64,000 bases of DNA from Trametes villosa (lineage: Eukaryota; Basidiomycota; Agaricomycetes; Polyporales; Polyporaceae), in NCBI GenBank assembly GCA_002964805.2, contig PUDQ02000112.1:29798-93797 (forward strand), in the 5' to 3' direction. Positions within the stretch are counted from its first letter, which is position 1. Each line of letters opens with the position of its first letter. Below the pieces are notes generated by a model. That model did not search any database and had not been told where the DNA came from. It saw nothing but the letters and a program-made list of their open reading frames with translations. Of the stretch, positions 43,200 through 54,871 are shown one piece after another. Position numbers and translations under genes: made by a program.

Positions 43200-43572
43200 G
43201 TTCTGGACTTGTGTAGCAGAGAGGGGGACAAGCTGAGGATGAGTATCTGAGTACTGGGGGACTTGAGTGGCGGGGTAGGGGTGGTGATGGTATCAAGCTA
43301 AGGTTGGGCGGCGTCGGGAGCACAAGCAAGCTCGCGCTTGGCGGCGAAGACAATCAGAAGTTAGGAATCAGGGTAGCTCTGCCGTCTGTTGTAGCTTGCC
43401 GAGGATGCATAGCTAGAAATACGGTATATGCGGGGAGCCTCAGAGCTCGAGGGTGTTTCACCATCGCCGTCGTGGTCGTAGTACAAGTACAAGGCCAGAT
43501 CCAGAAGCGGCGCACACCTTGTCCACTGTCTCCATCATCCCGATATTCTCTCTGACCAGCTTTCCGCATACG
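43200..43572. promoter_or_regulatory. Divergent promoter, kinase copy 1 / 97-aa gene copy 1
   Basis: 373 bp between start codons on opposite strands. The arrangement is repeated in copy 2 (56017-56381). The two versions are similar but carry several small indels. Confidence 0.45.
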
Positions 43573-43866
43573 ATGTCCACCGCCCTCGCACAGAACCACG
43601 ACGAGAAGGTCCTGCTGACCGTCACACTCTCGCCTACGTCGGTGCTACACGACAACCCGGATGGACTGGCCGTACACCCGCTGCTTAAGCGACTCGGCCG
43701 CGTCGGCGAGCTCCAGGACGTCCAGGTGCTCAGCGTTCCGCGCGATAGCTGGCCGCGCGTCGCGGGCGAAGTCACCGACGCATTGCACGCGCTTCCTGGG
43801 GTGCTGAGGGTCGACGTGCAGGAGGGGAGGAAGCAGAGGGCGAAGCGGGGGGCGGACGAGCTGTGA
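43573..43866 (+). CDS. Small hypothetical protein, 97 aa, copy 1
   Basis: Intronless frame starting MSTALAQNHDEKVLLTVTL and ending with a Lys/Arg-rich tail before TGA. No family is recognised. A mixed alpha/beta pattern with a conserved middle (VHPLLKRLGRVGELQDVQVL) suggests a folded small domain. The paralogue at 56382 has the same length and only a handful of substitutions, and both sit divergently beside a kinase gene. Conservation of the frame in both copies supports a real gene. Confidence 0.55.
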   Translation: MSTALAQNHDEKVLLTVTLSPTSVLHDNPDGLAVHPLLKRLGRVGELQDVQVLSVPRDSWPRVAGEVTDALHALPGVLRVDVQEGRKQRAKRGADEL

Positions 43867-44318
43867 GCCCCCCGCTACGACCACACGCCACCTCAAGCTT
43901 CATGCATCATGCCCCGGGATCTGTTGAGGTGAGCACCTGGAAGATCGCTCCCACACACAGTGCGCAGCGTTACACGGATCTTGTCCCACAGAGAAAGCCG
44001 CATTGAATATGAAGAAGGCATCGGGCAGTGTACGTTAGCTCGAGAAGTGTAAAGACATGCTTTGTCAAGGTCCGGACGCTCGAGGAGCTCTCAAGATCTC
44101 GCTTGTCGACGTCGATATTGAATGGCATGCTGTGCCACCCAGGCCACGATGCTGCAGGCGACAGCAGGCAAAAACCGCGCAGTGTGAGAAGCCTAGAACA
44201 TGCTGTATATGCCGCTCGTGCGCTTGTCGTCGATCCGGGGCGCCATCGCTCGAGCATGACGTCGCTCTCGCCCTCGCCGCTCGCCTGTAGCCATCGGTGC
44301 ATGCTCGACGCTCTCACT

Positions 44319-46311
44319 CACTGCGTTTAAGGACCTCCTAGTCGGGATCTGAGAAAGCTCGACTTGCGCGGGAATGAATAGCTGGTCTACAAGTCGGAGT
44401 AGCACTACTCTAGCGGGGCTTGAACATCCTGTAACGCCCGTGTATACCAAACGCGGTCACATGTACTCCGCGTCTGGAGTACGCCCGTCATTCATGGCCT
44501 GAACACACCGTAGTCGCGCGGACTACGCCTGCAAAACGCAGCTACTCAGACCCTTTGAGCAGCTGGCCCACTCAATTTCGGGTATAGAAGAGCTATACAG
44601 ACCACCTCACGGCACCAAGTACAGCAGCACCTCGCACTCACTCAGTCCGACTCAGAGTGGCAGGCCCCAGGGTTGCCCGCAACGGGTATATATGAATAAG
44701 CTAGTGCCAACGCGTGAGCATTCCTTCATGCTTTCCTTCGCCCACCATGACAACGCGTGGCCGCATCGTCTCCCCGCACCCCTAGCCTCCTTCCGGAGAG
44801 CCTCGTCTCACCCACATACATACACATGAACACATCTGCCTCGATACCGATCCACCCGATCAGTCAACAGGTCACTCACAAGAAGCTGGAGAGTCCAAGA
44901 ACTTAGGATGGAGGCGGATCTTGATCAATCGGTGCGTGGTCAGCGCGGGGAGGCAGCGAATCGGGCCCTCTCCTCTCTACCCAGGGCACAAGAGCGGTAA
45001 TTCGAGGTGCAGTGGTTCCAGTAGCTCGACTCAAAGTTTGAGAACACTTAGAAAACACCACAGCCTATCCAGCAACAGGTCAAGCGCTCGCCCACGCTGC
45101 CTCCGGTGGTCAAGAGGGTTTCCCTATGCTGCCGGAACGTCCAAAGGCTGAGCATATGCGCATACAACCAAGACTCCTCAGTAGTACATTCTTCGTTCTA
45201 ATGGCTGCCAATGTGTCTCACGCCGTGTCCTTTCCAGAGCCGGCTATATCTTCGCGTGTACCGTATACGGTATCCGAGGAGTTCCGCGTTCCGAGGATGG
45301 CAAAGCACACGGCCACGCGGTCTGTGGGGGGGCTGTAGGCGGGCACCAGTTGTCAGCGAATGCCTGGTGTGTCTTGATTTCGGCAAGCCGTGGTTGTACT
45401 CACTGACCCTATACTTGCAGTCACTCCCGGGCGGACTAGTACTGCGGGCATGTCCTTCGGCGAGTCTTATACCTGCATATATGCGATAATTACTAACCAA
45501 TCGCCCCTAGGCAAAGAATTCCGCCTGTCCGATCATAGAGGATCATAGACGCAAGCGATAAGTCCCGGCGACGGCGCGGACTGTCGTTCACAGATAATAT
45601 GTGAGTATATGCGCCCGTCAGGCAGTGCCACGCTTACTCGTTGGCTAGGTTTTCTTTGTTCACAGTGTAGGCATCGACCTCGTACCGCCTGCATTGAGGC
45701 AAGCCCATCCCTGCCGGTTAGCAATTTTTAGGTGCGCGTGCGGCGGTCGTGCTACCGCGGCCGCGGTGTCGAGTTTTCGGAGCACGATACTTGTGCTGAC
45801 AATTGAGGTAGGTTTACAAGAACATTGAGTGCGCGGCTTCATAGCGCATATGCCAGCTTGCACATACGCTGCGACTGTCAATTTCCGCGGGGGGGGGGCA
45901 TTCGATGAGCATCGCGAGCGCGGTCGCAGCGGGCGCGGGCGGTGGGCTGCTGGGCTAGAGCGGGTGCACCCAGCGCGCGGGGTCGGGGGCGCTTTATTAT
46001 TAATGTGCTCGTCCGAGCTGTTACTACTAGTACTTGTGAATTCATGCGATTCCCTCCTCTCCTCTGGGCGCGAAAAGCACAGGTCCTCAGCCTGATAGTA
46101 TATATGAACATATGTAGTACCCTGAGCTACTCACAGCCTGGAGTGGGCCGTCGACTCCATGTCGGAGTGGTGCTTCGAATCTTATCTACATCACGGCACT
46201 TTGTGATGCTCATAGCGGGAGTGGCTGATATATTCATACTCCGACTATCCTTTCTATTCGCGGCGACTACAAACTACTCGACCGCTGACTACCAGGTCCT
46301 TGAACCCGGTG
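44319..46311. mobile_element. Non-autonomous DNA transposon, CACTA-like ends, 1,993 bp
   Basis: Present in copy 1 and absent from copy 2, where the site reads straight through at 57138-57143. It is flanked by the 3-bp direct repeat ACT (44316-44318 and 46312-46314). The ends are inverted repeats: 44319-44343 and the complement of 46287-46311 match at 20 of 25 positions, including AAGGACCT and TAGTC; both begin CAC. Inside I find no transposase, only short frames, a G10 run at 45889 and subterminal GTCGGAGT motifs. CAC ends plus a 3-bp target duplication suggest the CACTA/CMC superfamily, but the class assignment is inference. Confidence 0.8.
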
Positions 46312-49300
46312 ACTGGTGCCGTCTGTTCAGGGCACTCGCGCGCGCCCTGCTCTCTCCTTGGGCGCGCCTCCGCCCCGCATACATCCCCTCTCCGCGGTCG
46401 TCCCTATAGGCCTAGGTAGCACTGCTCGGGGCGTCGCATGTTCGCCTCCGCGCCTGCGACGTCGATCCTCTTCGCTGTGTGCTAACTGCGCGTTCCCCTC
46501 TCTACAGGCATCGTCCACTCCTCCGCGCCCAGACAACCGTCCCGCGCCTGGCGCGGCGCAGGGCATCTCGAGCAGCCGTCTGCAGCGCACCAGGGGCTCG
46601 GAAGAACGCCTGCGAAGACGACCCGCCGCGCGCCCCGCTGATCTACATGCATAATACACCTCCGACGCCGACAATATTGCTCGCCTGCGTCCAGGCCGAA
46701 CGCCCCCGCGCGCATATGTGCACAGTCGCAACGTGCATAAACCCCTCGCCATGCGCATTTAGTTGCGATGCGCTGCGCGCCAGGAGGCCCGAGATATTCG
46801 CCGTTTACCCTCCTAGCACCCGCCTTTTCGTACGTATAACGCCACGACCCCGTCCTATTACGCTCAATCCGTGCTATGTAGACCCCCCACACGCTCTGGA
46901 CCGGCCACCAACTCGCCGGGGCGGCGCATGGAGCTCGCGGCAGCCGCTCACGACCACCTCTCATGGACGCTGCGGTAAGCGCCCGTGTCTCGCCCGCCCC
47001 TACCTTCTCCTCGATAGCTCACGCAATTCGTCATCCACAGCGCCCGAATTGAAGCGAACGGTTATATTGAACGTTTCGAGCCATCCGCCGACGTCCTAGC
47101 CCGGGGCATCGACTTTGTATTTACAGCTCGAAACACGCCTTCATGGGCCGTCCTATAGGTGCGTATACACATGCCGTTCTCGAACGTGCGCAGGGCGCCG
47201 TGCCACCGCTCAAGCGTGCACGACAGCGCTCCGGGGAGCTTGGAATGCGCTTCCGCGGACCTCCAAACGCCACGGTGCGCTCGTGGTCCGCCGATCTCGC
47301 CCGCCACTGCCCTCTTTTCGTCCATAACTCCCAGACACCCCGCCCGACGTCGCCCATATCTCAGCATCCCGCTCCCCGATACGTTTTCCGCCACCCCTGC
47401 GCATTTGGAAGCGCGCCGACGACTTTTCGTTTCGCGTCGAAATCGCGATTTCATGGGACATACGGTAAGCGCCCACCCTGGTGCGCACGCGCGGTGTCGT
47501 TTTGCGGATAACTCACGCGGCTCATAGGTGCAGCGTCTCGAATTTGGACGTTAGGCCCCTCGAACATGCCGCAACCGGCAGTGCGCGTCGCAGCGCCGGC
47601 CGACGACATCGGTTTTCGCGTCCACAGCACGGCCTCATAGGACGGCCCAGGGGACGCGACCGTCTGCCCTCAAGCCCTGTGCGCCGGCCGGCGCGACAAC
47701 GATCTGCGCGGCACGGTCGGGTATGGGGCGCTCTGTACGCGCTCTCACAACGCCCTGCACGCCGAGACGCGCGCGTTCTCGCGCGTTTTCGCCCCGCGAT
47801 GCCGCAATATCGTCCATACCGCGCGCACCCCGCCCTCGCCGGCGTCCAAACCGCGCCACACGGCCCCTCACACCTCTCCGATCCGGCCCTGCGCGCGGCA
47901 GCGCGGGACGGCGAGTTTCGTTTTCGCGTCTGGAGGGCGATTTCATGGGCAAGTGGGCAAGCGCCCGCCACTTCGCCGGTAGCTCGCGCAACTCGCAGGC
48001 TGCGCCGCTGAGACTGAGACGGCGAGGTCCTTGGACCCGCTGCTATAGGTCGCAAGCGTCTCGGACCCCTGCGACGACATTCGGTTTTGGCCCCGGAACG
48101 CGGTTCCGCGGGGCGGGCGGGCAGGTGCGGACATCTGCGCGCGCGCCCCACGCCACACCGCGGCCCAGCGGCGACTCGACGAGCACAGGTGAGTATAGAG
48201 CCGTCTGGTACACCCGCTGACGAGCCCGGTGCGCCGGATCGCGCGGTTTCGGTGCGCTCCCTGCCCATTCCGTGCACATCTCGCGCGCCCCGCCCCCGCG
48301 GGCGCCCTCACCGCGACACGCGACGCCTCTGCACGCCCGAACACACGAGAGCGCCTGCTCTCGCGGATGCGGGCGCGGGCGCAGCGCACGGAACGGACCG
48401 CCGTCGCTCCGCCCTCCTCCGTGCGCGTGGGTGCGCTCCCGGCCCGCCCCACACCGTCTCTCGCCCGTGCTGCCCCCACGTGCACGAACGCTCTCCAGAA
48501 GGGCGCATGGCGCGGCTCCGAGAACGTCGCCCCTACTGGGCGGCGTCTAGCTACGGTAGGTGCTACTTTGCCAGGCGAGGAATGTTAGTGCTCTCCCCTC
48601 TCCTGCCGTGCTGCTCCCAGGCGTCGGCGGTGTGCGTCGGGGCGGCGGACCTGTGCGCAACCAAGGGGTGAGTGCATCGGGTGTGGGATCGAGAAGAGTG
48701 GGACGGACATACTAGGGCGCGAGGCTGTTCGAGCGTCCGGTCTCGAGCACGGGCGCTGCCGAGGAAGAGGAAGGTCAGTGGGTGTGCAGTTCGTGTGATG
48801 GAGGCCGCCGGGCGCACCGCTCACCCCGTCCGCACAGCGTCATTTGGACCGAGGCTGGCGACGATACGACCGAGTGAATGGATAACCGGGTAGGTGAATG
48901 GTCGGAGGACGTACCCGGACGCCCGAGGGTTGTCGGCCGGGTGGAGGACGTCGGCGACGACGCGAACACAGTGGGGGGCGCATGGCAGGAGGGTAGGAAG
49001 GAGGGAAGGTCTGGGCGGGATGCTGCTCAGAGTCACCTCCCTCCTCGCAGATCTGTATTCAAGTGTCGTGCGGACGCAGACGCACGCGCGCGGGCAGCGA
49101 TCGCACCCGCGTAATGGGGTCACCGACTCGGAGTCCAGGTGCGTGGCCTGTTCGCTTCGTCCGGCCTCGCACGCGTACGAGTTCTCCGCCGTGCCCGCTC
49201 CCCCGCGCGCTGCGCGATCGTGAGCTCTTTCAGGGAAGGCGTTCCCGGAACGGAGACGCACCGCGAGACTCTTCCTAGGCAGATGCGCGCATGCCCGACG

Positions 49301-51677
49301 TTCCTCGATGCACCGCTCGCTCAGGTAGGTGCCCGAGCACTTCGCAGGCCGAACACGCTTCGGTGAGTGCTCGTACATGTTTGATGAACACTGGATGGCC
49401 GACTTCGTACTAGGTAGGTTTGTGGCAGGCTGTTTGCATACGGGTGACGGCGGCCTAAACAAGTGTGCACGGTGGAGTGCTAGTAGCACAACTCGGCACG
49501 ACCGCGAAGGGATGCACGGACGGTGAAGGGCGCGACCGCTGTGTTTCGCTACCCACGCGTCAGCTACGTACGCGACCAACGCACCATACCGACGGGCGAT
49601 CGCGAGCCGTCCGAATACGCGTTGCAGGCGATGCGGGAGGTCGGGAGACACGGGGTTCGGATGACGCGAACTACAGCCGGCCGGTGTTCGAGGTTCTCCC
49701 CCGACACTCACGCGCATTACTACTGCAGAAATATATTTTGTACACCTACGAATACAGAGCCTGCACCGCGACCGGCTCGTCCGCGAGGCAGCTGTTCTCG
49801 AGTGCCCGTCCTGAGCAGCCTGCGGGTGCGGACACCTCCGACTACGCACCGCACTGCTACCTACGACGCTGCACTCAGTGCTCGCGCCCTCGCACACTCA
49901 CCTGGCACGGAATAAGACACAAGTCTCACTTACATCGGGCCACGCCCTCACGCACCCGCGCACTCGCCACCGGCGACAACGGACGGACGGGTAACGTCGA
50001 GGCCGCGTGATGCGCACCCTCTGCCGCACGAAATCTGTGGTGGATAACGACGGTGTCAATGAGAATGGAGAGGGGAGGGCCATTTGGAGGCGGGCAATGA
50101 TGACATACCGTCCCCGGGTCGGACGCGAACCGCGCGGTGACACTGCCGCGAAGCTGGAAATTTGCGCTGCAAAGGTGTCAGCTCGACCCTGAGGTAGTAC
50201 GTACCAGCACAGACGCTCGCTCGGCATCGCGAACAACTTCCCGACGCGCCAGAGGGGGTCACCGCGTCCGCGGGAAGTGGCGGCATGTGGAACGGTGAGT
50301 TGCACCGGCCGCATGTGGACACGCGCGAGCGGTGCGCTTCAAGTTCGCAGAACGCGCTTGGACCTACAGCACTGGCAGACGAAGCCTGAATGCATTCAGA
50401 CGCGCGCGACGAGCACAAGTTCGGGTCCGCGATCAGGCAGGTGCATACCTGCGCGTGTCCCCCGTTCAAAGCCACCCCCGCCGGCAACTAACGACACCTT
50501 GGCCCCGCAGTTCGCCTCCGCCCTCGCTGCTTAACGCCAAGTGGCCGTCATCGACAGAATTAGACAGAGCTGGCGCCCGCACCGCCGATGCTAGCGGACG
50601 TCAGCCCCAGCCGAGATCTGCGCGGGGATCGTGAGCCACGAGGTTACAAGGAAGGGAAGCCCACCGATATACAGAGTCGAGCAGCTGCAGAAGGTGCTGC
50701 ACAGCCGCCGGTGCCTCGCCGATGAACGCCGGCCCCAGTCGGACGGTCAGGCGTGTCCCCGAGGGCGATCGCAACATGTCGCAAGACGTCGAGGAGATGC
50801 ACAGGTCGGTTACAAAACATCCGCAGCATACCCGCCGCGAAAACGCGCAGGGGCGATGTACTCGCGCTTCGGGATGCCTAGTATCTTTCGGTGGGTGCAC
50901 TGCGTCAGTGTGCGCATCTGGGTCGCTTTCGAGACCGTCGGGCGCACGCTAAAGCGATCCGCTGAGTCGGCTTGAGCCTCGCCTCTGGGGATGGCCCGAA
51001 TTCTCTCGGACACAATGGGATCTAATTGCACTCGTTGAACGTCAACGAGCATGAACGGTAGAGCTAAAACGACGTACCAGGTCCCAGAGGTGCCACTCCG
51101 ACTGGTCACTGGGTACATCATGGCGACCTCGCCGCTACGGCCTTCTGGTAGAGTCAGCACTAAACAAGGACAGTGCGCGGCGGGCACGTCGACGCACGCA
51201 GGGAAGCACTGCCCGCATGTCGTGCGGCTCGTGTTCGCTCGCTGCAGCGGTGTGAGCGTTCGCGACGGTGCTCCCGGGGGAGCGCGCGAGGCGACGGGAG
51301 ACGGCCCGCGCAGAGGGCGGCATCGTATCGGCCTGACGCTGCAGTCGCACGGCGTTCTCGGCGTGCGATCAGTTGAAGGCGAACGCGTGGGGCTTGCCTC
51401 GCTAAACGGAAAGCGCACTCCCGGAAGCGCAAATATTGCGCGTGCAGCCCGGCGAGTCAGGGCGCCGGGGGCGCATCTCGCCGCGTCAGGAAGCTTTGCG
51501 CCGCGGCGGTGTCCGAATCGCGGGTGGCCTTGAGCGTAGGTCCTACGTGTTAACACCATGATATTAGAATATTGCCCCGCGTGGGTGTCAGGATTCACCT
51601 TGCTAGCACGCATAAAATGCCGTGTTCGAGACCGGCCATCGCTGAGCAACACCGTCCGGGTTTGCGCCGCTTCCGCC
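46312..51677. other. GC-rich spacer of copy 1, apparently non-coding
   Basis: About 5.4 kb of very GC- and CpG-rich DNA. Long open frames occur on both strands and in several frames at once, and their translations are Arg/Ala/Pro-rich with no domains. They reflect scarcity of AT-rich stop codons rather than genes. Degenerate repeat modules lie at about 46950-48150. The whole stretch recurs at 57141-62509. Confidence 0.55.
46950..48150 (+). repeat. Degenerate tandem modules, period about 490 bp (copy 1)
   Basis: Three related modules. A TCATGG landmark near GCAAGCGCCC or GTAAGCGCCC falls at 46961, 47451 and 47943 (490 and 492 bp apart). A second landmark, TCATGG or CTCATAGG, falls at 47141 and 47632 (491 bp). 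CGACGACAT followed by CGGTTTT recurs at 47601 and 48072. Similarity between modules is partial. The same array exists 10,832 bp downstream. Confidence 0.5.
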
Positions 51678-52479
51678 ATGTCACCTTCAAACAGCATCTC
51701 TCCCATCTTGAATCCCGAGTGTCCTCCCGCAAAAGACGAGGATGCGAAGAGTACTCGCATACTCCTCGCCAGCGACCTCCGGGACAAGATGACGCAAGAA
51801 CTCCGTGAGTGTTTGCTCCTTGTGCACGTAGCTGGGCCGTTGCTAATCTGATTGAGCAGGGAAGGTCGCGCACGACCCGACGGCGCGCCTCCACTACGCC
51901 GCCAAGCCCTATGCAAACCTCACCGTCGTACAGGACGGGTGCAAGCTCGTGGGATGGCCGGATCGGGTCCCGTACATGTCCTTCAACAACATCCCCTGCA
52001 GTAACGACATCCTGCGCATGCTCATCGGGATGTGCGGCACCACGGACGGCATCCGCTTCGAGCGCGCGACATCTCAGGACGTCGCGAGCGCGATGCGCGA
52101 CCCGAACAGTGTCCACCCGGGATACCACCCTGCCGTCCGCGCCAAGGACACTCCGGCAGCGCCGAAGGAGCCTGAGCGCGCCGCGCCCGTAGTCGTACCA
52201 TCCCTCGTCCTCCACGCCGACAGCGCGACCGTCGTCGGCGTCGAGCTCACCTGCACGAAGCCGTCCACCGCGGTCCGGCAAGGCGACCGCGCCCCTAAGC
52301 AGCGTACCGACATGGGCAAGGCTCGACGCCCGCGCGTCCCTGGTCCTTACACACGTCCGCACATGCTCCCGAAAGCGGGGGTGAAGAGTCCCCCGACCGT
52401 AATCGAGCCGGGCACCGAGGACGACAGGTACTGGCTCATCGATGACTCGGTCGCGAACCTCATTCCCATATTGGCGTAG
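51678..52479 (+). CDS. Hypothetical protein, 248 aa, copy 1
   Basis: Exons 51678..51804 and 51860..52479, with a 55-nt GT-AG intron. The central part (KPYANLTVVQDGCKLVGWPDRVPYMSF, then LRMLIGMCGTTDGIRFERAT) resembles a pattern common in uncharacterised basidiomycete proteins: a Leu-x-Gly-Trp-Pro core followed by a Trp/Arg-Phe segment. I know of no assigned function. The remainder is Pro/Ala/Lys-rich, and the C-terminus (TEDDRYWLIDDSVANLIPILA) looks structured. A copy with the same frames lies at 62510-63311. Confidence 0.55.
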
Positions 52480-54871
52480 ACGGTGCTCACCTGCACTGAT
52501 TTGAAACCCCGGAGTTCAATTGTCGGTTGGGGTGACTCCGTATCGGCGGTGGCGAGTAGCAACTTGAACTCGGAGCGCGAGTCGGCGGACAGCGGGACTA
52601 GCGGGCCGCAGAGGGTATCTGAGCCTGGGACGGCGGTTTCGATATCTACGGGGTACTCTACATACAAAAGAGAGGCGTTAATCCGGATCTCTTGTCAGAT
52701 TCTGTAGTTGTGCGATTGGCCGCCAGACAAGTGTAGGAGGAAGGAAGGAGAGTAGACGCGGCCGGCGCTTCAAACCACGCGACCTGCCTCTTCTGGCGGA
52801 TCGAAAGCCAGTGGGCGCCTGCACTCACTTCGAGTCTGTCCCGGCCACCATGTCCTGGCTCTACACCCCGCCCCTGCATCGTTAGTATCCCACCGGCCGA
52901 GCTGCGTTATGCATGGACGAGCTATAGTACGGCTTGAAACTCCCGCAGAAATAACACTTGATTCTCGCCTTCAAGTTGGACTTGAGTACGCCCCGCCGGC
53001 CGTCCGACCTCGATGCTCAGGACGACATCGGATTACGACGAGGCACACCGACATGGTGCCGCAGCGGCGCGCTCGCGGTGCGCTTGAATATCTAAGGCGT
53101 TGCAGTGAGTAGCATTTAATAATATTCTCAGCGCTCCCTGGCCCAGTGAAGCGTGCCCCGCCGTTCACTGGATCGGGGAGGTGCATTCCCAGTTCGTGCC
53201 CAGTGGTCAACAAGCGAGTCCACCGCGGGGGGCGCACCGATGCGGCGCCATGTCGGAGCGCTCATGTGCTCGCAAACTCGGCCCCCAGCATGCGCGGTCT
53301 GGCCCGCATGGACACGGTTTTTGCTGCCCCGTAGCGCGCACGTCGATGACTGGCTTCTCCCTTCTCTTCTTCCCCCCTCTCCGCGATCCTGCCTCCATTG
53401 TTCTCCTTACACGACCCGAGTGCGCACGATTTTTTGTGCCTAGAGTGACTTCTTCCGCTTAGAACAGGTGAGTTCGTGGCGATCATACCCACGTTCTTAC
53501 GTCGTTTGCCACAGTATGATAATCGCGCCTACGCCACCGCCTCTCCGCTCCGGACGACAACAGTAAGACAGCCAGAAGCATCGCCAACGCTATACGACGT
53601 GTACCGCACGTCCATGGTTGCAACGACGCGCTGCCGTTCTGCTGCCTCCTTCCACCAGGCTCACCGGAGCGTCAGGATACCCGGCGGGGCGCGCTACTCG
53701 CGAGGAGGTGAGCTCCAGTCTCGCGCTGCAGCTTCCGACGGCTGCATGAGCCGCTCGCGCCGGGCCAGTTCGTTTAGGAGGCGGCTCTCGACCTCCACGG
53801 CGCACCCGCACGGACGCTGCGTGACTGATCGGCACGAAATCGACGCGAGGGCGGTTGACGCAGGACGGAGCGGCTCCCAACCACTTGGGACACGGCGGGG
53901 TGGCGAAACGGGGTGGTGCGGGCTGGTACGTTCTCCTGCAGGTCCCGGAGGCTTCAGAGACGACTAACTAGCGGTATAGGCCGGCGATTACGCCGTTTAT
54001 TGCGCGGAGGTCTCGTCGACATGGTGTGCCAGTGAGCCCCCTGCTCGGTCGAGCTCCGGTCCTCAAGTCCTCAGGCTGGCGAGGCGGAGCGGCAGGCGGG
54101 CGAGTGGTGGGAGCCGAGATCTTGCGCACGGCGTGGGAATGAAGAAGTGAGTGCTCATCTGTCGTGCCATGCACTCCCTCTCACTGGCAGCGAACGGGGT
54201 AGTTCCGGAAACGGGCGGCGCGCGAGCTTCGGAAGGTGCAGGATAGCTGCGCGTAGCCCAACACGAGTACCCGATGCGGCGGTCGCTAATGCACAGCGCG
54301 ACGGCGGCGGGTGTCAAAGCGAATTGCGCGCAGAAGCGCAATCGCGCGGCCGTTTTTGAGGAGGCAATTTCCACCTGGCAGGAGGTACCGCGACTGTTCA
54401 AGCCGGCCTTGCGACGCGGCAAGTGGCCCGTGTATGTCTTGCGAGTGGCGGCTCACAGAGCATCGATTTAGGACAGCCGTGCACGGCTCCTCATCGTGCG
54501 GGCTTCGTCCGTTCTGTACTGTGCTAGAGCGTGTTTCCCGACGTGTGGCAAGAGCAGGGAGGGTGTCCGTGGCCGAGTCGGCCATGTAAATATTTGTGTC
54601 CGTACGCCGATATGAATACACGTCGTTTCCTCCCGATTCCCGAGTACACCCAAACACCTCCCCACAGAACGTCCTCCCCCGCCTCCTGCCCCCACAGAAC
54701 GTCGTAAGGCCTTGTTTATTTCCCCGTACGCCTCCAGATGCCGCGTACAGATCAGGCACCCCGCCCGCCTCCGTCCGTCGCGCAAACGAAATATATTCCG
54801 GCCGAGCGCTGCCGTGCATACATCGTCCGCGCCCCGCGTCCTCCGAGCCGCCGGACACCTCGTACCGCAAG
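52480..54871. other. Right end of duplicated unit, apparently non-coding
   Basis: About 2.4 kb between the 248-aa gene and kinase copy 2. Part of it (to 53168) is matched by 63312-64000; the rest has no partner inside the window. No exon, tRNA or repeat is supported. Confidence 0.45.

Larger units (their letters stand above)
41990..54861. repeat. Segmental duplication, copy 1 (includes a transposon insertion)
   Basis: A head-to-tail duplicated unit of about 12.86 kb (10.9 kb without the transposon). Its start is matched at about 54850-54870 by copy 2. Corresponding positions are offset by 12,809-12,863 bp in the left part and by 10,832 bp from 46353 on. Shared content is the kinase gene, the 97-aa gene, a GC-rich spacer and the 248-aa gene. 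Sequence left of about 41990 does not match sequence left of 54850, which sets the left border. The right border in copy 2 lies outside the window. Confidence 0.85.

Noticed and set aside
44319..46311. LTR retrotransposon or solo LTR
   Set aside because: The ends are inverted, not direct, repeats. They start CAC rather than TG, and the target duplication is 3 bp, not 4-6.
48821..49897. 358-residue open frame on the minus strand, repeated at 59653-60729
   Set aside because: Arg/Ser/Ala-rich, no domain. Overlapping open frames exist on both strands, and identity between copies is explained by the duplication, not by selection.
50810..51916. 368-residue open frame on the minus strand, repeated at 61642-62748
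   Set aside because: It overlaps the first exon of the better supported 248-aa gene, has Arg-rich composition and no recognisable motif.
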